Shown here: positions 15,312 to 21,247 of the stretch, piece by piece | Layout of the letters: each line of letters opens with the position of its first letter | Numbering within the stretch: position 1 is the stretch's first letter | Assembly: GCA_902826885.1 (NCBI GenBank) | Contig: CADEGL010000002.1 | Coordinates: 108,681 to 145,172, forward strand | Reading direction: 5' to 3' | From: an uncultured Alphaproteobacteria bacterium | Lineage (GTDB): Bacteria; Pseudomonadota; Alphaproteobacteria; CADEGL01 | Length of the DNA stretch: 36,492 nucleotides | Notes under the pieces: generated by a model | What the model was told of the DNA's origin: nothing | Database searches by the model: none | What the model saw: only the letters and a program-made list of their open reading frames with translations | Program-made: the position numbers and the translations under genes

Positions 15312-16173
15312 GCCCCGCCCCGACCAGCTTGGCGAAGCTTCGCGCATCGCGTGGCGCCCGCCATTTGTCGGTGTTGTCGAAATAGACGAAGACATCGCGC
15401 CGCGCGCGTTTAGGGCCGCGCTTCTTGCTGGCGCGCGCGGCATCCGCGGGCTCACGCCCGCCAGCCCAGGCTTTCACGCGCCGGGCCCATAGAAGCAGCG
15501 CCTTCGGCCCGTAGCCGCTGCGGTATAGCTCGGTCGAGCCGTGCAGACGGCAGTACATGAAATCCGCCGTCACATCCATCAGGCGCGGCCATTCCACCGT
15601 ATCGGCGCAGACCAGCGCCACGCGCCGCTTGCGCAGCATGGCGACGAACGCCGGCACGGCGAAGCTTTCGTGCCGAATCTCCATCGCGTGACGCAAAGGC
15701 CGCTTCGCATCGGTCTCGAGCCACACGCGCCCGCGCATGCGCGCGCCATGCCTTCGCGCCAACCGCGCGGCGGCCCGCGTGTCGTGCGGCAGAAGAGAAA
15801 GGAACGCGTCCACGCGATCGGGATCGAAACGGAAACTCGGCGGCAGCTGCCACAGGATCGGGCCCAATTTGGCGCCGAGACGCAAAACGCCCGAGGCCAG
15901 GAAGTTCGCCAGCGGTTCTTCCGCATCGCGCAAGCGCAGGATGTGGGTGATATAGCGCGGCGCCTTCACCGCGAAGACGAAGCCGTCCGGCGTCGCGTCA
16001 TGCCAGCGCGCGAAGCTTTCCGGCCGCTGAAGCGAATAGAAGGTGCCGTTGATTTCGATGGAAGAGAATTGCCGGCTGGCGAATTCCAACTCGTCGGCTT
16101 GAACCAGGCCGGGTGGATAGAAGACGCCGCGCCACGGCGCGTATCGCCACCCCGATATGCCGACGCCGATCAT
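15235..16173 (-). CDS. DUF72 (YecE-like) protein
   Basis: A 312-residue DUF72/YecE-type TIM-barrel protein of unknown function. Diagnostic segments are IGVGISGWRYAPWRGVFYPPG at the start, FSSIEINGTFYSLQRPESFARW, FAVKAPRYITHILRLRDAEE, LGPILWQLPPSFRFD, MEIRHESF, and VFVYFDNTDKWRAP near the end. In most members the protein ends soon after the last of these. Here a further tail of about 25 Arg/Ala/Pro-rich residues is read from DNA antisense to the NIPSNAP gene, suggesting loss of an original stop. ATG 16173 was chosen over 16227 because it starts directly at the first barrel strand. Confidence 0.88.
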   Translation of the reverse strand: MIGVGISGWRYAPWRGVFYPPGLVQADELEFASRQFSSIEINGTFYSLQRPESFARWHDATPDGFVFAVKAPRYITHILRLRDAEEPLANFLASGVLRLGAKLGPILWQLPPSFRFDPDRVDAFLSLLPHDTRAAARLARRHGARMRGRVWLETDAKRPLRHAMEIRHESFAVPAFVAMLRKRRVALVCADTVEWPRLMDVTADFMYCRLHGSTELYRSGYGPKALLLWARRVKAWAGGREPADAARASKKRGPKRARRDVFVYFDNTDKWRAPRDARSFAKLVGAGPKASRPARRAGRTTRPSRKARGSAP

Positions 16174-16236
16174 GGCCCGAGAATGCGAAGACCGCCCGCG
16201 GGTTTGTTCACGGACGGTCCTTGGCAAACGGAACCT

Positions 16237-16512
16237 CTATTCGCGCTCGGCCGTCTCGCGATCACGCGAGCCCGAGCGCAGCCCCATCAGGAAGGCCGCC
16301 ACCGCGCCCGCGCCGAAAGCCGCGGCCACGGAGATCAGCGGGCGTTCGCGCACCGTCTCGCGGGCCGCCGTCACGGCCCGCTCGCCTTCGGCCTTGGTCG
16401 CATCGACCACCGAATGGAACGTGTCGTTGATCACGGCGCCGGCACCGGATACGACGCCGTTGAGATTGGTCTGAAGCTTGGCAACCGAGCGGCTGTTCGC
16501 GGATCTGCGCAT
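16237..16512 (-). CDS. Small DUF883/ElaB-like membrane-anchored protein
   Basis: A 91-residue protein with an N-terminal helical region (LQTNLNGVVSGAGAVINDTFHSVVDATKAEGERAVTAARETV spread over about 13-55) and a C-terminal membrane segment at about 57-75 containing AAAFGAGAVAAFLMGL. It ends with an Arg/Glu-rich tail. This layout resembles ElaB/YqjD-type (DUF883) proteins, which anchor in the inner membrane through a C-terminal GxxxG helix and associate with ribosomes in stationary phase. The similarity is in architecture only. ATG 16512 has AAAGGAG 8 nt upstream, which decides against the in-frame ATGs at 16533 and 16563. It lies downstream of the DUF4142 gene on the same strand. Confidence 0.65.
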   Translation of the reverse strand: MRRSANSRSVAKLQTNLNGVVSGAGAVINDTFHSVVDATKAEGERAVTAARETVRERPLISVAAAFGAGAVAAFLMGLRSGSRDRETAERE

Positions 16513-16603
16513 GGTCGTTCTCCTTTCATTCATGCGGCGCAATCGGCAATGCCGGCGCCGCACGGTCTCGACGATTGAACCGCCGAGGAGAGGAGTCGGT
16601 TCC

Positions 16604-17152
16604 TTACAGCTTGGGACCCGGCGTGATCGGCGGCGCGACGCGCACCTTCTGGGCCATGTTCAGATGATCCTGAATCATGGGCACGGAATCGGACGCGTAC
16701 TGGCGCAGGGCGGGATCGGTCCCGCCGGAAGCATAGCGGCGGTTGAGGTCCAGCGCCGCCTTATGCCCGTCGGCCTGCATCTGCATGTATTCCATGTTGA
16801 ACTTCATGCCCGAGATGTTTTCCAGGCGAAACAGCGCCGTCTGCTGAGTCGAATCGAGCGCCGTGGGCAAGAGGGCCGCCATCGTGCCGGAAGCCGTGCG
16901 CAGCTTTTCGAGCGACGCGCTATGGGCCGTCACCATCTGCTCGGCGAACGCGCGCACGCCCTGATCTTCCGACTTGTCGAGGACGAGTTGGCTTATCGCG
17001 ATCTCGAACAACTCGCCCTGCGCCTGACGGCGGGCATATTCCTCGGCCGACAGGGAGGCGCGCGTGGCCGGAGCCGTCTGAGCCATGGCTGGCAGCACCG
17101 ATAAACCCGCGCCCGCGATCAGTGCCGCGACGATGGCCGTGCGAATCTTCAT
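16604..17152 (-). CDS. Secreted DUF4142 protein
   Basis: A 182-residue exported protein of the DUF4142 family. A signal peptide is evident (MKIRTAIVAALIAGAGLSV, cleavage near PAMA-QTAPA at about residue 25). The mature part is a helical bundle with the family pattern FEIAISQLVLDKSEDQGVRAFAEQMVTAH, where members carry ferritin-like His/Glu positions, and a later SDSVPMIQDHLNMAQ helix. Function in the family is unknown. ATG 17152 has GGCAGGAG 7 nt upstream. It lies downstream of the ferritin-encapsulin pair on the same strand, 160 nt after the shell gene, with a 13-bp palindrome in the gap. Confidence 0.85.
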   Translation of the reverse strand: MKIRTAIVAALIAGAGLSVLPAMAQTAPATRASLSAEEYARRQAQGELFEIAISQLVLDKSEDQGVRAFAEQMVTAHSASLEKLRTASGTMAALLPTALDSTQQTALFRLENISGMKFNMEYMQMQADGHKAALDLNRRYASGGTDPALRQYASDSVPMIQDHLNMAQKVRVAPPITPGPKL

Positions 17153-17284
17153 GGCTGACTCCTGCCAACAACCAAACAGAGGGCTTGGAACGCGCCGGTG
17201 ACGGAAACGGAAAAGGGCCCCCTTCGGTTCCCGTACTATCCCGCCCAAATGCGGCGCTTTCTTGACGCACCGGCCACGGATCTT

Positions 17285-17297
17285 GGGAAAATTTCCC
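17285..17297. promoter_or_regulatory. Palindrome between encapsulin and DUF4142 genes
   Basis: GGGAAAATTTCCC is a perfect dyad around a single centre base, AT-rich in an otherwise GC-rich stretch. It stands 15 bases after the encapsulin stop and about 130 bases ahead of the DUF4142 start. The loop is too short for a terminator, so a protein-binding site is more likely. No regulator is identified. Confidence 0.3.
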
Positions 17298-17312
17298 GGG
17301 GCCTTGCGACGC

Positions 17313-18143
17313 TCAGCGCTTCTTCTTCTGCGCGCCCGTGCCGGAACCCGACGACAAGGCAACCGCCGCCTGGGGCGACAGGACCCGGAAGGTGAAACTT
17401 TCCTCCAGATACAAGCGAACCATATCGTCGGTGTGGTCTAGAAAACCGATCGAAAGATCCTCGCCGACCGTCAACTCGAAATCGCCGCCGCGCGTGGACA
17501 AGACGACGGCGCCGTCGAGCGCCGGAGCCCATACGATAGGCCCGTCGAGAAGACGCCGGACATGGGGCAGGATCGGATAGCCGTCCTTCCGCGCCTCGGT
17601 CAGGCCGACATAGGCCCGCCGACTCAACGCGATGGCATAGGGCCCATCCACGCCGGCCGCATGCAGCCGCGCGATGGCCTCGGCGACCGCGAGCGGATAG
17701 TCCTCGAAATTCGCGGGCAGGCTCACCGTGCTGGGGGCGGCTTGGCAAATCCCCGTGATCGCCGCCGCGGCATAGCCGTGGAAGATCGCCCGGTCTTCCG
17801 CCGCCGCGATGTGTTGCGCGGCGTGGATGACCGGGTCCAGGTCGGCGTCCTTGGCGCCATGGTCGATGGCATCCAACTCCGCGCGCGACAATTCGAACGG
17901 CACGCGCAGCTCGACCAGCGGCTGGCTTTGCCGCAAGCGCGCATCGACGCCCTCCGATAACGGCGCGGAAACCGGTTTGGCGCGGCCGGTTGTGACCGCG
18001 GCGGTGCATGCCCCCAAGGGACCGACGAAGTCGACCAGCTTGCGGCCAGCCAGGCTGGCTTTCAGCGTGCGCTTGGCTTCCTCATCGATCTCGGCCCAGG
18101 CGGTCTCGGAGATCGGCGCGAGATGACGAAACAGCGTTCCCAT
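17313..18143 (-). CDS. Encapsulin shell protein (family 1)
   Basis: A 276-residue HK97-fold encapsulin that self-assembles into a protein nanocompartment. Landmarks are the N-terminal helix that holds cargo peptides (MGTLFRHLAPISETAWAEID, with W16), GRKLVDFVGPLG at 33-44, LVELRVPFELSRAELDAIDHG at the E-loop and spine helix, AEDRAIFHGY at 115-124, GPYAIALSRRAYVGL, and MVRLYLEESFTFRVLSPQAAV at 241-261. The last 13 residues (SSGSGTGAQKKKR) form a basic, flexible C-terminal extension on the outer face. ATG 18143 lies 2 nt beyond the ferritin stop, and its ribosome site GGTGGGAGG is inside the ferritin gene, so translation is probably coupled. The upstream gene supplies the tagged cargo. Confidence 0.95.
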   Translation of the reverse strand: MGTLFRHLAPISETAWAEIDEEAKRTLKASLAGRKLVDFVGPLGACTAAVTTGRAKPVSAPLSEGVDARLRQSQPLVELRVPFELSRAELDAIDHGAKDADLDPVIHAAQHIAAAEDRAIFHGYAAAAITGICQAAPSTVSLPANFEDYPLAVAEAIARLHAAGVDGPYAIALSRRAYVGLTEARKDGYPILPHVRRLLDGPIVWAPALDGAVVLSTRGGDFELTVGEDLSIGFLDHTDDMVRLYLEESFTFRVLSPQAAVALSSGSGTGAQKKKR

Positions 18144-18145
18144 GA

Positions 18146-18538
18146 TCAGCCTCCCACCACCGCGATGCCGCCCGCCCCGCGCAGGCTGCCGATGCCGAGG
18201 GACGAATCGCGGTCGCCCGCGCCGCCGCCATCCTTGTCGTCCTGCTCGATGGAAAGAATCGGCTTGTCGCTGAATAGATAGGTGCGCAGGTTCCGATCCC
18301 ACTTGGCGTCGCGCCGGCGCAGCCATTCCAGCAGCATGGAGGCGTGCTCCTTTTCCTCGTCGCTGTTGTGCTTGAGGATTCCCTTGAGCTCGCCATCGGT
18401 TGCCGCGTCGACACGCTGTTCGTACCAGTCCGTGGCCTCGAGCTCCTCCATGAGAGAAACGACAGCGCGGTGGTTATCGATCGTTTCCTGTTTCAGTTTC
18501 TCGGGATCTTCGTGGAGTGTCGCGCTCGAAGCGGCCAT
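18146..18538 (-). CDS. Encapsulated ferritin cargo (EncFtn)
   Basis: A 130-residue encapsulated ferritin, a two-helix half-ferritin that oxidises Fe(II) at a site shared between subunits and depends on the shell for iron storage. Numbering runs with the Rhodospirillum rubrum protein as I recall it: entry-site E31 and E34, ferroxidase residues E32, E62 and H65, plus W38 and Y39, are all present in MEELEATDWYEQR and NSDEEKEHASM. A Gly/Asp linker (101-112) follows, then the shell-targeting peptide SLGIGSLRG at 113-121. Unusually the tag is not terminal: ten more residues, GAGGIAVVGG, follow. ATG 18538 has GGGAGGA upstream. It forms a two-gene operon with the shell. Confidence 0.95.
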   Translation of the reverse strand: MAASSATLHEDPEKLKQETIDNHRAVVSLMEELEATDWYEQRVDAATDGELKGILKHNSDEEKEHASMLLEWLRRRDAKWDRNLRTYLFSDKPILSIEQDDKDGGGAGDRDSSLGIGSLRGAGGIAVVGG

Positions 18539-18689
18539 GGGCTCGGTCCTCCCTGCATTGGACGGTCGCGCGCATCCCCGCGCGAAATAGCGTACCCACG
18601 CCATCGCGCCGTGCCCGGCGCGCTGCCATGGTTCCTCCTCCAACGCACCGGCGGCTGGATTGTTTCCATCCCCGTCCGCCCGCGAATCG

Positions 18690-18762
18690 CGATTTTTCGC
18701 GGAAAACGGCCGATTTTTCAGGGACCTAGCGCCTTGGCGCACCCGTCCCGCCTTGCTATGGT
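18690..18762 (+). promoter_or_regulatory. tRNA-Ser promoter with phased AT-rich upstream repeats
   Basis: TTGGCG (18734-18739) and TATGGT (18757-18762) are spaced by exactly 17 bases. Transcription would start near 18769, about 16 bases before the tRNA. Upstream, CGATTTTTC occurs twice, at 18690-18698 and 18711-18719, 21 bases apart (two helical turns). That is the layout of UP elements or bent-DNA sites in front of stable-RNA promoters. All of it is read directly; strength is not known. Confidence 0.6.
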
Positions 18763-18784
18763 CCGCGCCGTTCCGAAAGGAGCT

Positions 18785-18874
<90 letters not shown>

Positions 18875-18939
18875 CCAAGCGGCACAACCCGGACCCTTCG
18901 AGAGTCCGCGTCCGGCGGAAAAAAGCGGCTGGAGAAATC

Positions 18940-19491
18940 ATGGCGATCTCGATCAGAAAGACGATCGTGACCCTGGAGGAAACGGCCCAGGAGATGGGCC
19001 GGCCCGTCAGCGGCACGAAGCTGAAGCTGGCCGTCGGCATCATCATGCGCAACGACGCGGCCGGCCAGTATTGGGACGATCTGTCCCCCTTGGTCGACGC
19101 CGGCGCGGAAGTCGGCGCCTATCTGGTCAATAAAGCGGCGGACCTGCTGGGCGCGCGGATTTCCGAGGTCACGGGGTACGGCAAGGGCGCCATCGTCGGG
19201 GCGAAAGGCGAGCTGGAGCACGCCGCGGCGCTCATCCACCCGAAGTTCGGCGCGCCCGTGCGCGCCAAGCTCGGCCGCGGGCCGGCCATCATTCCCTCCA
19301 CCAAGAAGCTTGGCGGATGCGGATCGTCCATCACCATGCCCATCACCAATTGCGACGACATCTGGAAATTCGATCAGATGGATGCGATCGACCTATTCGT
19401 GCCCGACGGCCCGCGCGAGGACGAGATCGTGATCGCGCTGGCGCTTTCGATCGGCGGCCGCCCCCTGCACCGGATCAAGCCCGCGAAGTGA
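18940..19491 (+). CDS. DUF1185 amino-acid-synthesis family protein
   Basis: A 183-residue protein of the DUF1185 ("amino acid synthesis") family, which resembles YjgF/RidA-like trimer folds but whose chemistry is not established. Family landmarks are [19 protein letters not shown] at the start, [54 protein letters not shown] and [18 protein letters not shown], where a conserved Lys and Cys-Gly-Ser lie. ATG 18940 has GGAG 5 nt upstream; the frame remains open back into the tRNA, which is not coding. It is the gene immediately upstream (67 bases) of the first RiPP precursor, on the same strand, so a shared transcript is possible. Confidence 0.85.
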   Translation: MAISIRKTIVTLEETAQEMGRPVSGTKLKLAVGIIMRNDAAGQYWDDLSPLVDAGAEVGAYLVNKAADLLGARISEVTGYGKGAIVGAKGELEHAAALIHPKFGAPVRAKLGRGPAIIPSTKKLGGCGSSITMPITNCDDIWKFDQMDAIDLFVPDGPREDEIVIALALSIGGRPLHRIKPAK

Positions 19492-19510
19492 TGCCCATCA
19501 CAACGACCGG

Positions 19511-19528
19511 ACGTATTTTCCAGTACGT
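19511..19528 (+). promoter_or_regulatory. Small inverted repeat upstream of precursor A
   Basis: ACGTA (19511-19515) and TACGT (19524-19528) are inverted around TTTTCCAG, in the 67-base gap between the DUF1185 stop and the precursor A start. It could be an operator or a weak hairpin separating the two genes. The arms are short, so chance is possible. Confidence 0.25.
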
Positions 19529-19558
19529 TCAGGACTTCACGATCGTCGGGAGCCCGCC

Positions 19559-19690
19559 GTGAACCACAACGAAACGCCCGCCCAAGACGCCGGTGAATTC
19601 GACGATGCGTTGGGCGACGAAGCGCTGGACCGCGCGGGCGGCAGCGACGGCGCGTGCGCCTGCGGCTGCACGGCCTCCAGCCGGAACTGA
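19559..19690 (+). CDS. Proposed azol(in)e RiPP precursor peptide A (43 aa)
   Basis: A 43-codon gene starting at GTG 19559 with GGGAG 6 nt upstream and ending in TGA. The acidic leader holds F14-D-D-A-L18, an FxxxL motif of the kind recognised by TOMM leader-binding domains, then GDEALDRAGG ending at the double glycine 27-28. The predicted core is about residues 29-43: SDG, then the compact ACACGCT (Cys33, Cys35, Cys37, Thr38), then ASSRN. Seven cyclisable Ser/Cys/Thr residues fall in fifteen positions. The same leader block occurs in the opposed gene at 19723-19881, while the cores differ, as expected for RiPP substrates of one modifying system. It is proposed, not proven. It is too short for routine gene callers and has no other recognisable function. 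Confidence 0.8.
   Translation: MNHNETPAQDAGEFDDALGDEALDRAGGSDGACACGCTASSRN
19616..19642 (+). repeat. Leader-block inverted repeat, copy in precursor A
   Basis: These 27 bases encode DEALDRAGG of precursor A and match the reverse complement of 19807-19833 at 25 of 27 positions; both differences are third-codon changes. Together the two copies form a large inverted repeat, evidence that the two precursor genes arose by duplication with inversion. Confidence 0.85.
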
Positions 19691-19722
19691 ACGAACAGGC
19701 GGACGCCCAACAAGGCCCCGCT

Positions 19723-19881
19723 TTAGAAGCGAGGGTTGGCGGCCTTCACGGGGTGCGGCGGGTACTCGTGCGCGCTTCGATCGCAGCTAATGCAAACGCC
19801 ATCGCCGCCGCCCGCGCGGTCGAGCGCTTCATCGGCCAATTCGTCGGTGAAATCCCCGTTCACTGCATGAGGCTCATTCAT
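19723..19881 (-). CDS. Proposed azol(in)e RiPP precursor peptide B (52 aa)
   Basis: A 52-codon gene with ATG at 19881, an ideal AAGGAG (19888-19893) 6 nt upstream, and a TAA stop. The leader matches precursor A: F11-T-D-E-L15 (FxxxL), then ADEALDRAGG to Gly25. The predicted core, residues 26-52, starts GDGVCISC (Cys30, Ser32, Cys33), continues DRSAHEY (Ser36) and ends in a Pro/basic stretch PPHPVKAANPRF without cyclisable residues. Modification would therefore be confined to the front of the core. It is the last gene of the minus-strand biosynthetic operon, 57 nt after the small membrane protein, and its 3' end faces that of precursor A across 32 bases. Translation signals and the shared leader make it a convincing gene; the peptide product is inferred. 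Confidence 0.85.
   Translation of the reverse strand: MNEPHAVNGDFTDELADEALDRAGGGDGVCISCDRSAHEYPPHPVKAANPRF
19807..19833 (-). repeat. Leader-block inverted repeat, copy in precursor B
   Basis: The partner of 19616-19642 on the opposite strand: 25 of 27 bases identical, encoding the same nine leader residues. Conservation of the protein with silent changes in the DNA indicates selection on the leader rather than a very recent copy. Confidence 0.85.
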
Positions 19882-19938
19882 CGCGCTCTCCTTCGTTCAG
19901 AGGGTTGCGTCACGATATTCGCCTGCGCCGGCTAGCGC

Positions 19939-20133
19939 TCAGCCGCTCTTCGTTCGATGCTCGAGCACCCGGCTGGCGCCGCCGAAAAGGATCAACGCGA
20001 TGATAACGACGAGGGGGGTCACGATCAGGGAGAGAAAGAACGTGCCCCAATAGCCGATGCGCAAGTTCCGGCCGAAATATGCCGTGAGGAAACAAACGAT
20101 CAGGTAGACGAACGGCAGAAGGTGCGGAATCAC
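19939..20133 (-). CDS. Small two-helix membrane protein
   Basis: A 64-residue protein with two membrane segments: IPHLLPFVYLIVCFLTAYF at about 2-20 and TFFLSLIVTPLVVIIALILF at about 31-50. They are joined by a short basic loop (GRNLRIGYWG), which places the loop in the cytoplasm by the positive-inside rule. The tail RVLEHRTKSG is charged. The start is GTG 20133, preceded by a strong GAGGAGG. No family was recognised. It stands between the SPFH gene and precursor B within the biosynthetic operon, so a role in export, self-protection or membrane anchoring of the SPFH protein can be imagined but nothing in the sequence decides. Confidence 0.7.
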   Translation of the reverse strand: MIPHLLPFVYLIVCFLTAYFGRNLRIGYWGTFFLSLIVTPLVVIIALILFGGASRVLEHRTKSG

Positions 20134-20167
20134 GAAACCCTCCTCTTTGGCGGCGCCCCGTCCGGTG

Positions 20168-21247
20168 TCATTGGTTTTTGGAGCCAGGGGGTGACGGCGT
20201 GGGATTCACGAGATCCTTGAGCGTCTTGCCCTCGCCGATCAGGCCGGACGGCGCGGTCGAAGGGCGAGGCTGTATCCCGTCCAGCGGATTGCCGAACAAC
20301 AAGGGTTCCTTCTCCCAGCTCGGCAGCGGCATCTCGTCCTTCGTCACGGGCGTCACGGGCGCGTCCGGGGTCTTCGGCGCGCGCGCGATATCGCTGCCGA
20401 GAATAAGCGGCATCTGCTCCTTGTTGCCGCCGACGATCACGATCTTGCTGTTGGGCGACTTCGCGATCTGCACGGTCGCCTCGATCCCGCGCCATGTCAG
20501 AAGCTTGTCGGTCAGGGAGCCTTGGACGATCGAATAGAAGTTCCGCAATCCGATGGCTTGGACCCGCAGGCGCTCGGCTTCCAGACGCTCGGCCGCGAGC
20601 TTGTACTCGTAGGATTCGGCCCGCTGTTCCTCGGCCAATTTCTGCTGAATCGCGTGCATCATGGCCTCGGAAAGCGTGACCCCGCGAACCAGAACGTCCT
20701 GGTAGTAGATGAGGTTGCCTTGAGGGGTCGAGCGCAGGCGCCGCATCAACTCGGCCGATATCTGGGCGGCATCGACGGTATAGAGCTCGTGAGAATTGTA
20801 CTGCGCCAATATCAGGCGCAGTTCGGCGATGGACGTCGCCTTGACGATTCGCTCGGCGTAGTCCGGCCCGACCTCCTTCAGCATCTGGGGCGCTTTCGCC
20901 GCGTCGAGCCGGTACAAGGTCGTCGCGTCGACGGAGATGGTCATCCCCTCGGCGGACAGGCCCTCGACCCGGAACGGCATCGCCTGCACGCGCGTTTCGA
21001 AGATGTAAATCCTGTCCCACGGCAGCTTGAGCGCCAAGCCTTCGGGATAGATGAACCGCGTGTCCGTGCCATGGAACAAAAGGCTGTAGAGAACACCGAC
21101 ATGGCCCGGGGGAATCCGGACCAAAATCACCTGCCACAACAGAAGTATGGCCAGGCCGAAGGCCAGGGCCGTACCGATGGCGATCGCCAGGAGCCTGCTG
21201 CCGTAGCGTCTGCCGCCCGGCCGCTTTTCGCTGTTTTGGACGCTCAT
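20168..21247 (-). CDS. SPFH/band-7 (prohibitin-like) membrane protein
   Basis: A 359-residue protein of the SPFH superfamily. It has a basic N-terminus, one membrane helix at about 19-42 (LAIAIGTALAFGLAILLLWQ) and the SPFH domain from about 43 (RIPPGHVGVLYS, then FIYPEGLALKLPWDRIYIFETRVQ and ISVDATTLYRLD). A charged coiled-coil stretch follows (QQKLAEEQRAESYEYKLAAERLEAERLRVQAIG), then a Pro-rich C-terminus ending PTPSPPGSKNQ. Such proteins form membrane cages that organise lipids or hold proteases such as FtsH. The start overlaps the transporter stop (ATGA), so translation is coupled to the exporter. Its place in a peptide-biosynthesis operon is unusual and suggests a membrane-protection or assembly role; that is inference. 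Confidence 0.88.
   Translation of the reverse strand: MSVQNSEKRPGGRRYGSRLLAIAIGTALAFGLAILLLWQVILVRIPPGHVGVLYSLLFHGTDTRFIYPEGLALKLPWDRIYIFETRVQAMPFRVEGLSAEGMTISVDATTLYRLDAAKAPQMLKEVGPDYAERIVKATSIAELRLILAQYNSHELYTVDAAQISAELMRRLRSTPQGNLIYYQDVLVRGVTLSEAMMHAIQQKLAEEQRAESYEYKLAAERLEAERLRVQAIGLRNFYSIVQGSLTDKLLTWRGIEATVQIAKSPNSKIVIVGGNKEQMPLILGSDIARAPKTPDAPVTPVTKDEMPLPSWEKEPLLFGNPLDGIQPRPSTAPSGLIGEGKTLKDLVNPTPSPPGSKNQ

Noticed and set aside
17285..17297. The GGGAAAATTTCCC palindrome as a Fur or iron-responsive box for the ferritin operon.
   Set aside because: It lies downstream of encapsulin, not upstream of the ferritin gene, and does not resemble Fur, Irr or RirA consensus sites.
19317..19562. An 81-codon plus-strand frame between DUF1185 and precursor A.
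   Set aside because: It overlaps the end of DUF1185 in another frame, lacks a ribosome site and shows no resemblance to the precursor leaders.
19559..19881. Lanthipeptide, lasso or sactipeptide interpretation of the small genes.
   Set aside because: No LanB/LanM/LanC, asparagine-synthetase-like cyclase or radical SAM gene is present, whereas YcaO and SagB-type enzymes are.
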